Source of the DNA: Nitritalea halalkaliphila LW7
GTDB lineage: Bacteria > Bacteroidota > Bacteroidia > Cytophagales > Cyclobacteriaceae
Length of the DNA stretch: 64,000 nt
NCBI RefSeq assembly: GCF_000265075.1
Contig: NZ_AJYA01000005.1
Location: forward strand, 1 to 64,000
Reading direction: 5' to 3'
Below, piece by piece: positions 38,974-49,555 of this stretch; position 1 is the first letter of the stretch, and each line of letters begins with the position of its first letter. The notes beneath the pieces were generated by a model. That model was given only the letters and a program-made list of their open reading frames with translations. It was not told where the DNA came from and did not search any database. The translations under genes and the position numbers were made by a program.

Positions 38974-38999
38974 GAAAAAAACCCCGACAGTGCCGGGGT
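38974..38999 (-). terminator. Terminator of the TonB-type receptor gene
   Basis: ACCCCG (38981-38986) pairs with CGGGGT (38994-38999); the A-run at 38974-38981 is a T-tract on the minus strand. About 40 bases after the stop of the 39036 gene. Confidence 0.85.
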
Positions 39000-39035
39000 C
39001 TTTTCGCATCACCTAAATAATCAAAAAATACGTGC

Positions 39036-41602
39036 TTATCGGCCACCTTCGCCACCACCGCCCACAGCACCTTCACTGCTGCTGCTGCCGGACTTTAAAT
39101 CATCATTCGTCACCCCTCGACGCTTACGGCGTGAAGGCCCTTCGGTGCTCAACTTCCCAATGCGGTAAGAAAAGTTGATCTTAAAGTTCATATTACGCAG
39201 CCCTACGGTGGAGTTTTGCATGATCGTGGGCGTGCGCAGCTCATTTCGGATAATAAACTCCGAAGTGAAGAAGTTCTCCGCCCCGAATCCGATGCTTCCG
39301 CGGCGCTCATTAAACTGCTTGTTCAAGTTTAATCCGTATACGCCGAAACCACCGGCTGTTCCCTGCAGCTGTACCTGACGTCCGCGTGCAAAGGTAAATA
39401 GCTGAATCTGCCAGTCTTTCGGCAGGGTATAATTACCGAATAAGCGTCCGCTAAACACCCAGCCTGTGTTCGAAGCCGCAAATAGCGGGTCCTCCAAGCC
39501 ATTATCCAGCATGGCATAGTAACCTTCAACACTTCCGTTCAAGCTGAATTTTCCAGACACCTGAATGTTACTGAAAATACTTAAACCGACGGCCTGCTCA
39601 TTTCCGATATTTTCGAAAGTCGTGAAGATGATGTCGTCCGCCAGCGTGGTACGCACCGCCTGAATGGAACCCGTCGTGCTGCGGTAAAACGAAGAGAAGT
39701 TCAGAGAGCTGCCTTTAATGAACGTGCTGTAGCCGAGCTCAAAATTATCCGTCAATTCGGGATCCAGAAGTGGGTTCCCCTGAGAAATCTGCAGCGGGTT
39801 CGCATCGTCAATGTTCGGATTCAGGAAGTTTAGGGAAGGACGCTGGATGCGGCGGTTATAAGCTGCCTTAATCATATTGCCATTTTTTAACCTACGACCA
39901 ATGTTCACTGAAGGCACAAAGGTCCCATAAGAAGGAATGTCTGCCTCCAACTCGGAATTCCGGAAATCTGCAGAAATCGTCGTGTACTCATAGCGCAAGC
40001 CTGCCTTCAAGGTGTAGTTAGTTAAAAAGGCCGTGGTGTAAGAGGCATAGGCCGCAGTCACGTTTTGATCATAGCGCAGCTCATTATTAAAATTAATGCC
40101 CTCGATCGGCTCAAATGGCCCCTCTCCCACAGAACGGAAGCGCTGGAAGTCCGAGGTCACCCGGCGCAGAATATTTTTCGCCCCATACTCTAAGATTTGC
40201 CCGGACTTTTTGCCCAGCGGGCTTACATAATCGAGCTGCACCGTAAATTCCTCGTTAATGCCCGAATTCTCGTTTTTTACGCGGCTCACGATATCGGTTA
40301 GCGTGCCGTTATACAGGGCCTGCACAAAATCATTTGTTCGATTATTCCGGCTGTAAAGACCGGAAATACTGAATTCCTTCTGCGGTTTTTCGAAGGTCTT
40401 CGTGTAGTTATAATTCACATCGATGTTATTCGATAAGTTATCCGTGCGCACATCTTGCACGATGCTGTTCTGAAGCATGTCCTCTAAAAAAGTATCCGAG
40501 CGCAGGCCATCCTGGAAGCTGCGGAAATCCCGCACACCGAAGCTGACCGAAGCCGTCATAAAGTTGTACTTGTCGATATCATAATCCCAGCCTAGATTAT
40601 AGCGCCCGAATAGTCGGCTATTCCGCGTATCCGCCTGCTGCCGAATGGTGGCTGTCTCATTTCCTTCCGCATCACGCAGCATCTGTGTGTTGTCGAAGCT
40701 GCCTAGGATATTATAGCCTGCACGGCCAAAGCCACCCAGCGTCCAACTCATTTTGCCCCGCTTTAAACTGGCATTAACGCCCAAGTTGGAGCCCCGAAGA
40801 CCAGCACTGGAGTTCACGTTCAGAGAAGCCCCCTGCAAGTTGTTTTTCTTCGTAATAATATTAATCACCCCACCAGTACCCTCAGCGTCGTATTTGGCCG
40901 AAGGCGACGTAATCACCTCCACCGTTTTAATTTCCTCTGCCGGAATCTGCTTGAGCGCCTCTGCGATATTCGTGGCCACGATCGCCGACTGCCTGCCATT
41001 AATCAAAACCAGGATATTTCCGCTCCCGCGCATGGAGACATTTCCATCTAAATCTACCGATAACATCGCACGCGACGTAAAACATCGGTAGCATCCCCAC
41101 CGACGGTCGTCTTATCATTTTCCGCATTAAAAATGGTGCGGTCCACGCGCTCTTCGATCAGATTTCGCTGTCCCTGCACCACGACCTCATCCAGCTTCAC
41201 CGCATCCTCTTGCAAGGCCAGCACCCCGAGGTTGACCTCCGGATTATCCGGCCCAACTAAAATTTCGCCCGAATTATACGTCTCATAGCCCAAGAGGCTT
41301 ACCTGCACCGTATAGGCCCCTGCACGCACCCCGCTGATGATAAATTTTCCATCCAAATCCGCCACCGCACCGGCGATGGACTGCCCATCCTCCTTGCGGA
41401 TTAGCGCTGCTGAAGCATAAGGAACCCCTTCTCCAGAGCCCCCCTCGGTGATGACCCCCGAAATGGTGTAGCTGGCACGGGAAGCGGCGCTACTCTGCTG
41501 TCCTGCCCCTTGGGCAAATAATCCCGCAGGCAAGCAAATCGCTGCCATAAAAAAGTAAAAGAAAATCTTTATAAACGAATGATAGTTGGGTCTTTGATTC
41601 AT
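39036..41602 (-). CDS. TonB-type outer-membrane receptor with carboxypeptidase-regulatory domain (frameshifted)
   Basis: About 855 residues after repair. Signal PAGLFAQGAGQQ; a CarboxypepD_reg domain (YTISGVITEGGSGEGVPYASAAL, GKFIISGVRAGAYTVQVSLLGYETYN); a TonB plug (EVVVQGQRNLIEERVDRTIFNAEND, VPMLSVDLDGNVSMRGSGNILVLINGRQ); then a large barrel of the OMP_b-brl_3 type (YYAMLDNGLED, FNNELRYDQNVTAAYASYTT). The frame breaks at 41066-41070 (GCGTGCGATGTT lacks one C). No TonB box was identified. No SusD neighbour, so it is not a standard PUL. Divergent from the histidine kinase gene. Confidence 0.9.
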
Positions 41603-41924
41603 AGGAAGTAATTTTCGTCTCGAAGCATTAACACAAAGCTGAGGGATAAGTTGCGCTTTAAAAAATGAAGTAGACTGTTCGCCGTATTTAGCCGACGAAT
41701 CCCTCCTTTTAGCAGACTAAATCCGCCCCTTGCGCGTCCTTGCGTCTTAAAGCCAAAAATGACCTATTCTGCCGATAGAAAAGCCGCGCTCAGCGATATT
41801 TTTGGGTTTTGCCGATGGAAAGTGTTTTATTTGTTGCCTATCGAAAAGGGCATTTCGGCCTTGGGCTCAGAAAGCCCTAAAAAAGGTTCCTTTGCGCCAG
41901 CGTCCCTCCCACGAAAACACCGCT
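41603..41924. other. Divergent intergenic region
   Basis: About 320 bases between the receptor gene and the LytS-type kinase gene. Open frames here look non-coding. No hairpin or operator is clear to me; it should hold both promoters. Confidence 0.4.
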
Positions 41925-43013
41925 ATGGAAAGTTCCCTATCCGTTCCTACCCAAAAAAGCCGCCTGGTAAGTCTGCTCATCCATGTGCTGGGCTGGGCGT
42001 CCTTTGGTTTCGTGCTCTTCTTAGTTACGCCGCTCTCCTGGAAAGTGGAGCTACCTGATGCTTTCTGGGGCAAGCAGGCCTTTATCCTTCTGCTCCTGGT
42101 ACTGGCCTTCTATTTTAATATGCTGTACCTGGTGCCCAAGCTGCTGTTTAGTAAGCATAACTACCTCTTTTTACTCCTCATCCTACTGGCAGGGGCTGGC
42201 TACCTAGGCTTGCTGCTCATTTACGATGACTGGGTGGACATGCAGCGGCAGATGCACGAGGCCTTCCGACCGGATGTGCCCTACACCCCGAAGCCACGGA
42301 ATCTGTTTTACTTTATGAACAACCTGTGGATTTTCTTTTTGGCCGTAGGCACCAGTACCGCCGTAGCTGCCGTCCAAAAGTGGCAAAGCGACGAGCGTCA
42401 GCGCCGTGCCATGGAGCGGGAACGGGTGAATTCAGAGTTGAGTTACCTCAAAGCCCAGATCAATCCGCACTTCTTTTTCAACACCTTAAATAATATCTAT
42501 GCCCTCACCAATATCGAGGTGGATCGGGCCAAGCAGGCGCTGCTCAAGCTCAGCCGCATGATGCGTTACGTGCTGTACGAGACCCAAAAGGATTTGACAC
42601 CGCTGCAGAAGGAGATCGATTTCCTGCATGATTACATCGAGCTGATGCAGCTGCGCCTCACCGACAGCGTCACCGTGGAAATGGACATCACCCCGCTGGA
42701 TCGGCATGCAACCATCGCGCCGATGCTGCTGCTTCCGCTGGTGGAAAACTGCTTTAAGCATGGCATCTCCACGAAGGAGCCCTGCACCATACGCATCAGC
42801 CTGGCACTCACGGAGGAGTCCCTTACGCTGCGGACCCAAAACCAGATTTTCACCGCCAACAAGGACACGCCTGAAGGCAAAGCCAGTGGCATCGGCATCG
42901 CCAATACCCGCCGCCGCCTGGAGCTCCTGTACCCCGATCGGTATAAGTTGACCCAGGAAACGCGGGAGGAGACCCAAACCTTTATCGCCACCCTAAGTCT
43001 GAAACTCTCATGA
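41925..43013 (+). CDS. LytS-type sensor histidine kinase
   Basis: 362 residues from MESSLSVPTQKSRLVSL. Four hydrophobic helices (about residues 13-150: LLIHVLGWASFGFVLFLV, AFILLLLVLAFYFNMLYLV, LFLLLILLAGAGYLGLLLI and FMNNLWIFFLAVGTSTAVAAV). The His_kinase domain: LKAQINPHFFFNTLNNIYALT, with the phospho-His in the INPHFFFN motif, then LVENCFKHGIS and GIGIANTRRRLELLY as the ATP-binding part. Pairs with the LytTR response regulator gene, which overlaps by four bases. Confidence 0.95.
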   Translation: MESSLSVPTQKSRLVSLLIHVLGWASFGFVLFLVTPLSWKVELPDAFWGKQAFILLLLVLAFYFNMLYLVPKLLFSKHNYLFLLLILLAGAGYLGLLLIYDDWVDMQRQMHEAFRPDVPYTPKPRNLFYFMNNLWIFFLAVGTSTAVAAVQKWQSDERQRRAMERERVNSELSYLKAQINPHFFFNTLNNIYALTNIEVDRAKQALLKLSRMMRYVLYETQKDLTPLQKEIDFLHDYIELMQLRLTDSVTVEMDITPLDRHATIAPMLLLPLVENCFKHGISTKEPCTIRISLALTEESLTLRTQNQIFTANKDTPEGKASGIGIANTRRRLELLYPDRYKLTQETREETQTFIATLSLKLS

Positions 43014-43758
43014 ACATCTCCTGCTTGATCATCGACGACGAGCCTTTGGCCATCGGCCTGCTCGAAAGCTTCGTTCGTCAGACCAACTTTTTAAGCCTGA
43101 AGAAGACCTTTTCAAACGCGGTGGAGGCCCTCACCTACCTGAATCAGGAGGCGGTGGATCTGGTCTTCTTAGACATTCAGATGCCCGAGCTGAGCGGGAT
43201 GGAACTGGCCCGGCTGCTGGATGCGAAGCCTACCGGCCAAAAGCCCAAAATTATCTTCACCACGGCCTATAATGAATTTGCGGTGGAAGGCTATAAGGTG
43301 GAAGCCATCGACTACCTCTTGAAGCCCTTCAGCTACGAGGAATTTCATCGCGCGGCAGGGAAGGTATACCAGTATTTCGAGGAGCGGGAGGCGGCCGCTG
43401 CGCAGGCCAAAGGTGCCGCTGCTGTGCCCGCATCTCCGGATTATATCTTCCTGAAAGTGGAGTATCAGGTCCTAAAGGTCAACAAATCCTCTATCACTCA
43501 TATCGAGGCCTATAAGGATTATGTAAAAGTACATCTAAAGGAAAAAGCCGCCCAATATTGTCCTTGACCAGCATGAAAAACATGGAGGATTTACTCTGTC
43601 AGGATAATTTTATGCGCATCCATCGCTCCACCATTTTAAATTTAGACCATATCGATGCGGTCTCGAAGAATACCGTGCATGTGGGCGAGCACCGCCTCCC
43701 TGTGTCCGATCTCTACAAAGAAGCTTTTATGGATTTCCTGACAAAGTGGATGGGTTAG
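43010..43758 (+). CDS. LytTR-family response regulator (frameshifted)
   Basis: About 249 residues after repair. The receiver domain (IIDDEPLAIGLLE, phospho-acceptor in VFLDIQMPELSG, TTAY and LLKPFSYEEF) is followed by a LytTR DNA-binding domain (FLKVEYQVLKVNKSSITHIEAYKDYVKVHL and NFMRIHRSTILNLDHIDAV). The frame breaks near 43549-43553 (GCCGCCCAATATT lacks a C in a run of C). It overlaps the kinase gene by 4 bases. Target genes are unknown; the divergent receptor is a candidate. Confidence 0.95.
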
Positions 43759-43859
43759 TCGAACAAAAAGGGCACTTTTCCCGTATAAGTAGTATATAAA
43801 TTTTGTAACCTATACCACAGGTTTTAAACCCTTTTTATCACCTTATATTCGCTTCGCAC

Positions 43860-44336
43860 ATGGAAAAGACTCATGCGTACTTCTTGGAGAAGGCGATCGC
43901 CCTGTCGAAAACCGGCATGGAAGCCGGTAAGGGAGGCCCTTTCGGATGTGTCATCGTAAAGGATGGGGAGATCATCGGCGAGGGATCGAATTCGGTTCTC
44001 GACCAGCTCGACCCCACAGCCCATGCAGAGGTGGTGGCCATCCGTGCCGCCTGCAGGCATCTCCAAAGCTTCCAACTGGAAGGCTGTACCCTGTACACCT
44101 CCTGTGAGCCCTGCCCGATGTGCCTCGGCGCTATTTACTGGGCCCGCCCGGAAGCCGTGTACTACGCGAATACGAAAGCGGATGCAGCAGCCATCGGGTT
44201 CGACGATCAGTTTATCTATGAGGAGCTGGATAAACCGCATGAAGGTCGAAAAATCCCATTTAAGCGTTTAGCTTTGCCGCAGGCAGGAGAAGCCTTCCGT
44301 GCCTGGGCAGAAAAAGAAGATAAAAAAGTATATTAA
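43860..44336 (+). CDS. guaD: Guanine deaminase (cytidine-deaminase fold)
   Basis: 158 residues. The zinc site is HAEVVAI and CEPCPMC. The C-terminal ANTKADAAAIGFDDQFIYEEL block is specific to the GuaD branch rather than to the tRNA adenosine deaminase TadA. Converts guanine to xanthine in purine salvage. The start is at the ATG after a T-rich run; it is 12 bases before a lipoprotein gene. Confidence 0.88.
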   Translation: MEKTHAYFLEKAIALSKTGMEAGKGGPFGCVIVKDGEIIGEGSNSVLDQLDPTAHAEVVAIRAACRHLQSFQLEGCTLYTSCEPCPMCLGAIYWARPEAVYYANTKADAAAIGFDDQFIYEELDKPHEGRKIPFKRLALPQAGEAFRAWAEKEDKKVY

Positions 44337-44348
44337 ATAACCATAAAA

Positions 44349-44891
44349 ATGAAAACGACCATTTTAAGTGTAGGAGTATCTGTAGTTTTGCTTTTCGCCT
44401 GCGGCAAAGAAATGTCCGTAGAAGAGCGTTTCGTGTATGAAGGAAACAAAATAGTCGATGTAGAAACCGGCGATGAATATGTCATGGTGGATAATGAAGA
44501 GGTTTTCGTCGTCACCCATGAGGATGGTACGAAAGAAGAAATCCCCGTGACGGAAACACCTTTTTACGAGTCCGTGCTCACAGATGACTATATCAATGCC
44601 TGGAAAGAAGACCTCGCCAAGCAGGAGGAAGCCCTTCTGACGGAGAAGAAAAATATGTTGCGCGCCGCACGTGCTGAGCGCTACGCCCAGTACGACGATG
44701 ATGCCCTCCTGAAGGCCTTCCAGAAAGCACATAAGGAGGAGGCTGACCTGAGCAGGCAGTTAGACCTCATGGGAGAGCTGATAGCCCGTGGCGTAGTTTC
44801 TGAAGACGAGGCCCCTGAGCTTTTAGAGATCGAAGAGCCGATTTTGGATTTTGATATCGAGCTGGAAGAGCCGGTGGAGGATCCCGTATAA
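44349..44891 (+). CDS. Acidic lipoprotein of unknown function
   Basis: 180 residues. Signal ending at VLLFACG (lipobox Cys near residue 18). The mature part is strongly acidic, with EEHGTKEEIPV-type sequence, a helical centre (WKEDLAKQEEALLTEKKNMLRAARAERYAQYDDDALLKAFQKAHKEEADLSRQL) and a very acidic C-terminus (LLEIEEPILDFDIELEEPVEDPV). No family recognised. Probably in one transcript with guaD. Confidence 0.6.
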   Translation: MKTTILSVGVSVVLLFACGKEMSVEERFVYEGNKIVDVETGDEYVMVDNEEVFVVTHEDGTKEEIPVTETPFYESVLTDDYINAWKEDLAKQEEALLTEKKNMLRAARAERYAQYDDDALLKAFQKAHKEEADLSRQLDLMGELIARGVVSEDEAPELLEIEEPILDFDIELEEPVEDPV

Positions 44892-44917
44892 AAAATGCAT
44901 GAATTTCTTGTAAACAG

Positions 44918-44937
44918 CTTTTGGCCTAGGGCCAAAG
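44918..44937. repeat. TTTGGCC-TAG-GGCCAAA palindrome
   Basis: TTTGGCC (44920-44926) and GGCCAAA (44930-44936), between the lipoprotein stop and the terminator. Member of the dispersed palindrome family. Confidence 0.5.
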
Positions 44938-44955
44938 TGTTATAAACGCATCGAT

Positions 44956-44988
44956 AAAGGATAAGAAGGACCTTCTTATCCTTTTTTT
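44956..44988 (+). terminator. Rho-independent terminator (12-base stem)
   Basis: AAAGGATAAGAA (44956-44967), loop GGACC, TTCTTATCCTTT (44973-44984), with a T-run to 44988. Ends the guaD-lipoprotein transcript. Confidence 0.9.
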
Positions 44989-45030
44989 ATGTCCGAAAAA
45001 AGTACGATTTCTCAAAACAAAAACCTGAAG

Positions 45031-45044
45031 GTGACCTTTGTCAC
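45031..45044. promoter_or_regulatory. Crp/Fnr-like operator upstream of sqr
   Basis: GTGA-CCTTTG-TCAC, a perfect 4+4 palindrome with six-base spacer, 64 bases upstream of the sqr ATG. It matches the TGA-N6-TCA pattern seen at 51130, 56016 and 58101. Confidence 0.6.
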
Positions 45045-45107
45045 AAGAAAAGCAAATGAAAACTGGGATATTTAGGAAATTAAGTACAATTAAATAACCC
45101 AGAAACC

Positions 45108-46370
45108 ATGAAGCATGCACAAGTTCTTATCATCGGTGGTGGTACTGCCGGTATAACCGTAGCCGCACAGCTTAAACAAAAGGACAAAAATCTCCAGATC
45201 GCTATCTTGGAGCCTTCGTCCAAGCATTATTATCAACCTGCATGGACTTTAGTCGGTGCTGGAGCCTTCGACTTTAAAGCCACAGAGCGCGAGACAGCTG
45301 CTTACATCCCCAAAGGGGTGACGTGGATTCAAGATAAAGCCACTACCATTCATCCTGAAAAAAATACCGTCGTAACCGACGCTTCTGGCGACCTGACGTA
45401 TGACTATCTCGTGGTAGCTCCCGGTCTGGTGATGGCGCCTGAACTGCTACCTGGGCTCACAGAGGCCCTCGGGAAAGACGTGGTCTGTTCGAACTATACG
45501 GACCCTGAGCACTCTTGGGAAGTAATCCGCAAGTTTAAAGGCGGCAATGCTGTCTTCACCCAGCCCACCACACCGATAAAATGCGGTGGCGCTCCCCAGA
45601 AAATCATGTACCTCGCCGAGGAGCATTTCCGAAAGGCAGGTATCCGAAATAAAACGAATGTGGTATTTGCCACACCAGGATCAGTGATATTCGGCGTAAA
45701 GGACTTTGCCCGCACACTGAATAAAATTATTCTAGAACGGGATATCATCCTGAAAACCTTCTATGCACCCACCAAGATAGATGGACCTAACCGAGAAATC
45801 TATTTCCGCTATGCACAGCCCGGTGACAACAACTGCGTACTTACGGAGGATAACCGCATCGGAGAAAATATCATCGGAGACTCGGAGATCAAGCTTTCTT
45901 TCGATATGCTTCACTTAGCACCGCCCCAGCAGGCGCCAGAATTCGTGCGTAAATCTCAGGTTTCCGCGCAGGATGGCCCAAGTAAAGGGTGGATCGATGT
46001 GAATATCAATACCCTGCAGCATGCTCGCTTTGCGAATATCTTCTCCCTGGGAGATGTAGCAGCCTTGCCTACGGCAAAAACAGGTGCTGCCATTCGGAAG
46101 CAGGCGCCTGTGGTGGTGGAAAACTTACTGCAGCTCATCAAAACCGAGAAAATGGGGACTGCCAGCTATGAAGGCTACTCTTCTTGTCCACTGGTGACCG
46201 GCTACAGTAAAATGGTCCTGGCGGAGTTCAAGTATGATAATGTGCGGGACTCTGATCCTCTTATCTCGAAATTCGTTGACACGACGAAGGAGCAGTACAG
46301 CATGTGGCTCCTGAAAAAATATGGCCTCCCCTTCATGTATTGGAACATGATGCTTCGTGGGAAAGCCTAA
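45108..46370 (+). CDS. sqr: Sulfide:quinone oxidoreductase
   Basis: 420 residues. Oxidises sulfide to sulfane sulfur or polysulfide and passes electrons to quinone, at the membrane. FAD-binding N-terminus VLIIGGGTAGITVAAQL; a redox Cys in PIKCGGAPQK; a further Cys near residue 127 (VVCSNYTD) and one in YEGYSSCPLVTGYSKMVLAEF; the FAD-binding FSLGDVAALPTAKTGAAIRKQAPVVVENLL. The Cys pattern and C-terminal ending GKA fit the SQRDL/type II-like group. A Crp/Fnr-like operator is upstream. The dsrE-like and rhodanese genes in the window fit a sulfide-detoxifying route. Confidence 0.94.
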   Translation: MKHAQVLIIGGGTAGITVAAQLKQKDKNLQIAILEPSSKHYYQPAWTLVGAGAFDFKATERETAAYIPKGVTWIQDKATTIHPEKNTVVTDASGDLTYDYLVVAPGLVMAPELLPGLTEALGKDVVCSNYTDPEHSWEVIRKFKGGNAVFTQPTTPIKCGGAPQKIMYLAEEHFRKAGIRNKTNVVFATPGSVIFGVKDFARTLNKIILERDIILKTFYAPTKIDGPNREIYFRYAQPGDNNCVLTEDNRIGENIIGDSEIKLSFDMLHLAPPQQAPEFVRKSQVSAQDGPSKGWIDVNINTLQHARFANIFSLGDVAALPTAKTGAAIRKQAPVVVENLLQLIKTEKMGTASYEGYSSCPLVTGYSKMVLAEFKYDNVRDSDPLISKFVDTTKEQYSMWLLKKYGLPFMYWNMMLRGKA

Positions 46371-46395
46371 AACATGAATTGATTCTTGTAAACCG

Positions 46396-46426
46396 GGGAA
46401 TCCCGTTTTCATGAAACGGGATTCCC
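46396..46426. repeat. Perfect 13-base inverted repeat without T-run
   Basis: GGGAATCCCGTTT (46396-46408), loop TCATG, AAACGGGATTCCC (46414-46426). Follows the sqr stop by about 25 bases. No T-tract, so either a processing hairpin or a binding site. Confidence 0.6.
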
Positions 46427-46555
46427 TCCACCAAAATGGAAATAACTTCTGTCCTATACATTACGTTACCCGTTACGAAGTCTTTTATCGGTAAGTTCCG
46501 GCACTACAACCAGCCAAAACATCAATTAACCACACGGCTTGCGCGTGAAGACTTT

Positions 46556-46586
46556 TCCCCGCTTTTTTTAAGGCGGGGATTTTTTT
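46556..46586 (+). terminator. Terminator between sqr and the usher gene
   Basis: TCCCCGC (46556-46562) pairs with GCGGGGA (46573-46579), then T7. It can end rightward reads; on the minus strand the run is weaker. Confidence 0.8.
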
Positions 46587-46602
46587 ACCCCTAGATCCCA
46601 CA

Positions 46603-49510
46603 TTAGAACTTGGCTTCGATCTTTTTAATCAAGGCCTCGCGCTCGGGGCTTGGGATGAGCAGATGCGCCTCTCGTGCGAGATTCCAAGCATTTTCAAAAT
46701 CTTTACGTGCATAGGCAGCTTCCGCCTCCTCCGTAAGTCGATGTACACGCAGGCGCAGCTCACGCGGATAACGCGACTCTTCCTCCTTATCGCTCGGGAC
46801 TAGCTCCACACGAAGGCCCTCGACGAAGTCTCCATCCGCCAACGCCCGAATCGTAAAGACTGCGTTAGAGTTGGCCTCATCGAAAACCCGCATCATGTAG
46901 GCCAGCTGCTGCTCATCTGGGCGCAGTCGATAGGTTCCTGGGCGCAGGTTATAGGTATAAAAAGTGCCATCGGAGAAGGTCTTTAGCGTTTCTGTTAGCT
47001 CCCAGCGCAACCCGATTTCTTCATCTTCGACCGCGCGCTCCACCTTCAGGCGCATTCCCCCTTTTCCTTGTAAAGTACCCCGCTCTTCATTTAGCAAGAC
47101 CCCTTCGATCACCCCCGTCCGGTAGAGCGGAATATCGATGAGCTGTATATGATTCGGCGGTGCGATAAAAGCAAATCCATCTTGCAGCGCCGCCAGTGTC
47201 GGATCTGAAAAAAACTTTTGATCCAGCGTCACCTGATACTTCCAGTAGCTTTGCAGCTGGGTGACACGCAGGATCCCGTCCTTGCCCAGCGCCGCATTAG
47301 CGGAAAGATCTAAGCGAATACCCTTAGCAGGCACCAGCTCCTCCCCTTCATCGTAAACGCCATTTTCATTGTCATCGATAAACATGCGGAAGGCCGCACC
47401 CGAAAGACCGATTTGTTCACGATTCGTGAAAAAAGGCTGCCTGTTACTCGGATCATAGGCCACAGAACCAAACACACTGGTAGAAGTGGCCACCTGCTTG
47501 CCACGGACGGTACTCTGGTTGATAAAACGCAGCGGTGTAAAATCATAGAAGAAACTCAGTTGCCAGAGGTTTGTGCCAGAAGCCACCTGCCGGTCATAAT
47601 TGAGGTTCAGGCGAGCCCGCTTGAAAAGCGTCTGAGAAAGGGAAGCGCTCACATTCAGCGGCGTCCTATCGTCTACGCTGTAAATGATTTGTCCCCGAAG
47701 AAACATGCCTCGCACGAAAACAGGGAAGCCCGGAAGACGGGGCAGCGTATAGGTCAGGGAGGAGTTGATCAAATGCCGCGACATCCTACCGCCTGTTTCC
47801 ATGCCCAGCCCGATGCCTCGATAGCCGACACGCCCGATGACCCGGCCCACACGGCTATTAAAATCAGCATTAATCCCTGTGGCATGATCCCCTAAAGGAC
47901 GCCAGAAACGATTCGCTCCTAAGCGAATGCCCGACTGCTGCTTGCCAATTAAAAACGGATAAAAACCATTTACATTGGACTCGCGCAGGAGTCCGCCCGG
48001 ATTAAACATCGACTGCCATCGTACTCGGTAAACTGAAAATTGATGCTGGCATTCGAGGCGTAAAACACCGAAGCAGCCGCCTGATACAAGCGCCCCGGCT
48101 GCACGTCCACATTCAGCAAGTACTGATCGAGAATCCGCGCCGAAAAGCCCGCATAGGGATTCATTTGTTGGCCTAAAGTATCCAGATTAGCCTCTGTCCC
48201 CACCCGAAACGTCAGGTGATCCCGCACCCCATAGGAAAGCACTGAGCTAAACCCGAGGCGATCGGTAAAGGCTAAGGTCTGTGGATCCTGGAGAAAGCCG
48301 CTTTGCACATTATAGGACAGGAAGCCTTTCGGCAAAAAGTTAAAGGGAATCTGAATCTGCCGCTCTTCGGTGAACACCTCCCCCTGTGGCGTAAAGAACC
48401 GCAGCAGCACGCGCACGGAACCGTAGGTCAGCGGCATGTCAAATTTAAAATACCCATCCTCCTGGGCGCGCTCGAAAGCGATGAGCTGCCCATTCACAAA
48501 TAGCTCCACCTCAGCATCAGGCTCAGTAAAGCCATCGACCAGGTAGGTCCCAAAATTAAGTCGTGGAATAACTGGATCATTGGAAACCGAGAATCCCAGT
48601 AACTGCGCGGACGTAATACCAGTAGTCGGAATAATTCCCAGGCTGGCCGTGGCGATTTCCACATTATCATCGGGGCGCATGCCGCCTTCGAACACATAGC
48701 GCCAGCGGGCCTGCTGCAGAAAGCCCCGCATGCCCTGATCGCCCTGAAAGCCAGAAGCCCCCAGAAGGACATCGCCACCTAAAAGCTCCGCCCCAAAACC
48801 CAGGCGTGCAAAATTCAAGAAACCATCTGTACTGATGGTGGAGACGACCTGATAATCCACCATTCCCCCACGAAAACCATCACGGCGTAAGGGGTGGGTC
48901 AGGGCATATTCCTCCTTTTTCTTTTGCCCCAGCTGCCCCAGCCTGCGGTCCCGCTCCGCATCACGCTGCCGCTTCTGAAGCACGGGTAGCGCGCGCTGTG
49001 CATTCAGGGAAAGCTGTAAGCTGAGTGGATTCACGGTAAACACCAAGCCAAAATGCTGCTCAAAGCGCGCTGGATTCAGGTAAAAGTCCGTTTCTCCCAT
49101 GAATACTTCCGCAGCTTCGAGCGCATGGGTCTGCCCCTCCACCCAGATCGTCTGGCCGACAGGGTCTATCCTCCACGTGGGCTCCCACTGCTCGAATCCC
49201 CCCTGAATACCGAAGCCTTCCGGCATGCGCTCATAGTAAAAACCGAGGAGATTAAACAGTTCACCCACCGGCAGGAGCACCCGCTCCCCCTTAAATTGGG
49301 CGGAGATGTAATAACTCCCTACCCCAGGATAGGTAAACACGAGCAGCGTCTCCTCATAGCTGTCTGTTTGGATACGCTGGCTTGCGCCAAAGGGGAAAAA
49401 AGCAGGCCTAAAGTGGCGTGGAGTACAAACAAGACTAGTCCAAAAAAATACTTTTTGGACTTATTCGAGTAATAAATATTACTTTTTAAGTATTTATAGA
49501 ATAAATACAA
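46603..49510 (-). CDS. Archaic-type chaperone-usher pathway usher (two frameshifts)
   Basis: About 969 residues after repair. Signal GLVLFVLHATLGLLFSPLAQA, then QRIQTDSYEETLLVFTYPG (after restoring one base near 49377). The N-terminal domain (FKGERVLLPVGELFNLLGF) is followed by the usher barrel with a plug-like domain: VELFVNGQLIAFERAQEDGYFKFDMPLTYGSVRVLLRFFTPQGE. Then QIPFNFLPKGFLSYNVQSGF and repeated barrel strands. The C-terminal domain (FRMFIDDNENGVYDEGEELVPAKGIRLDL) is as in archaic ushers. The last 80 residues are helical and charged. Breaks at 49377-49383 and 48014-48017 (GATGGCAGTCG lacks a C). Exports subunits across the outer membrane. Confidence 0.82.
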
Positions 49511-49555
49511 GGGAGTCTTGTCAAGAAAAAAGAGGGGAATTCGCGAGGAATTAGC

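Noticed and set aside
39036-41602. Polysaccharide utilisation locus around the TonB-type receptor
   Set aside because: No SusD-like partner or glycoside hydrolase next to it; the GH97 gene start at 63.6 kb is far away.
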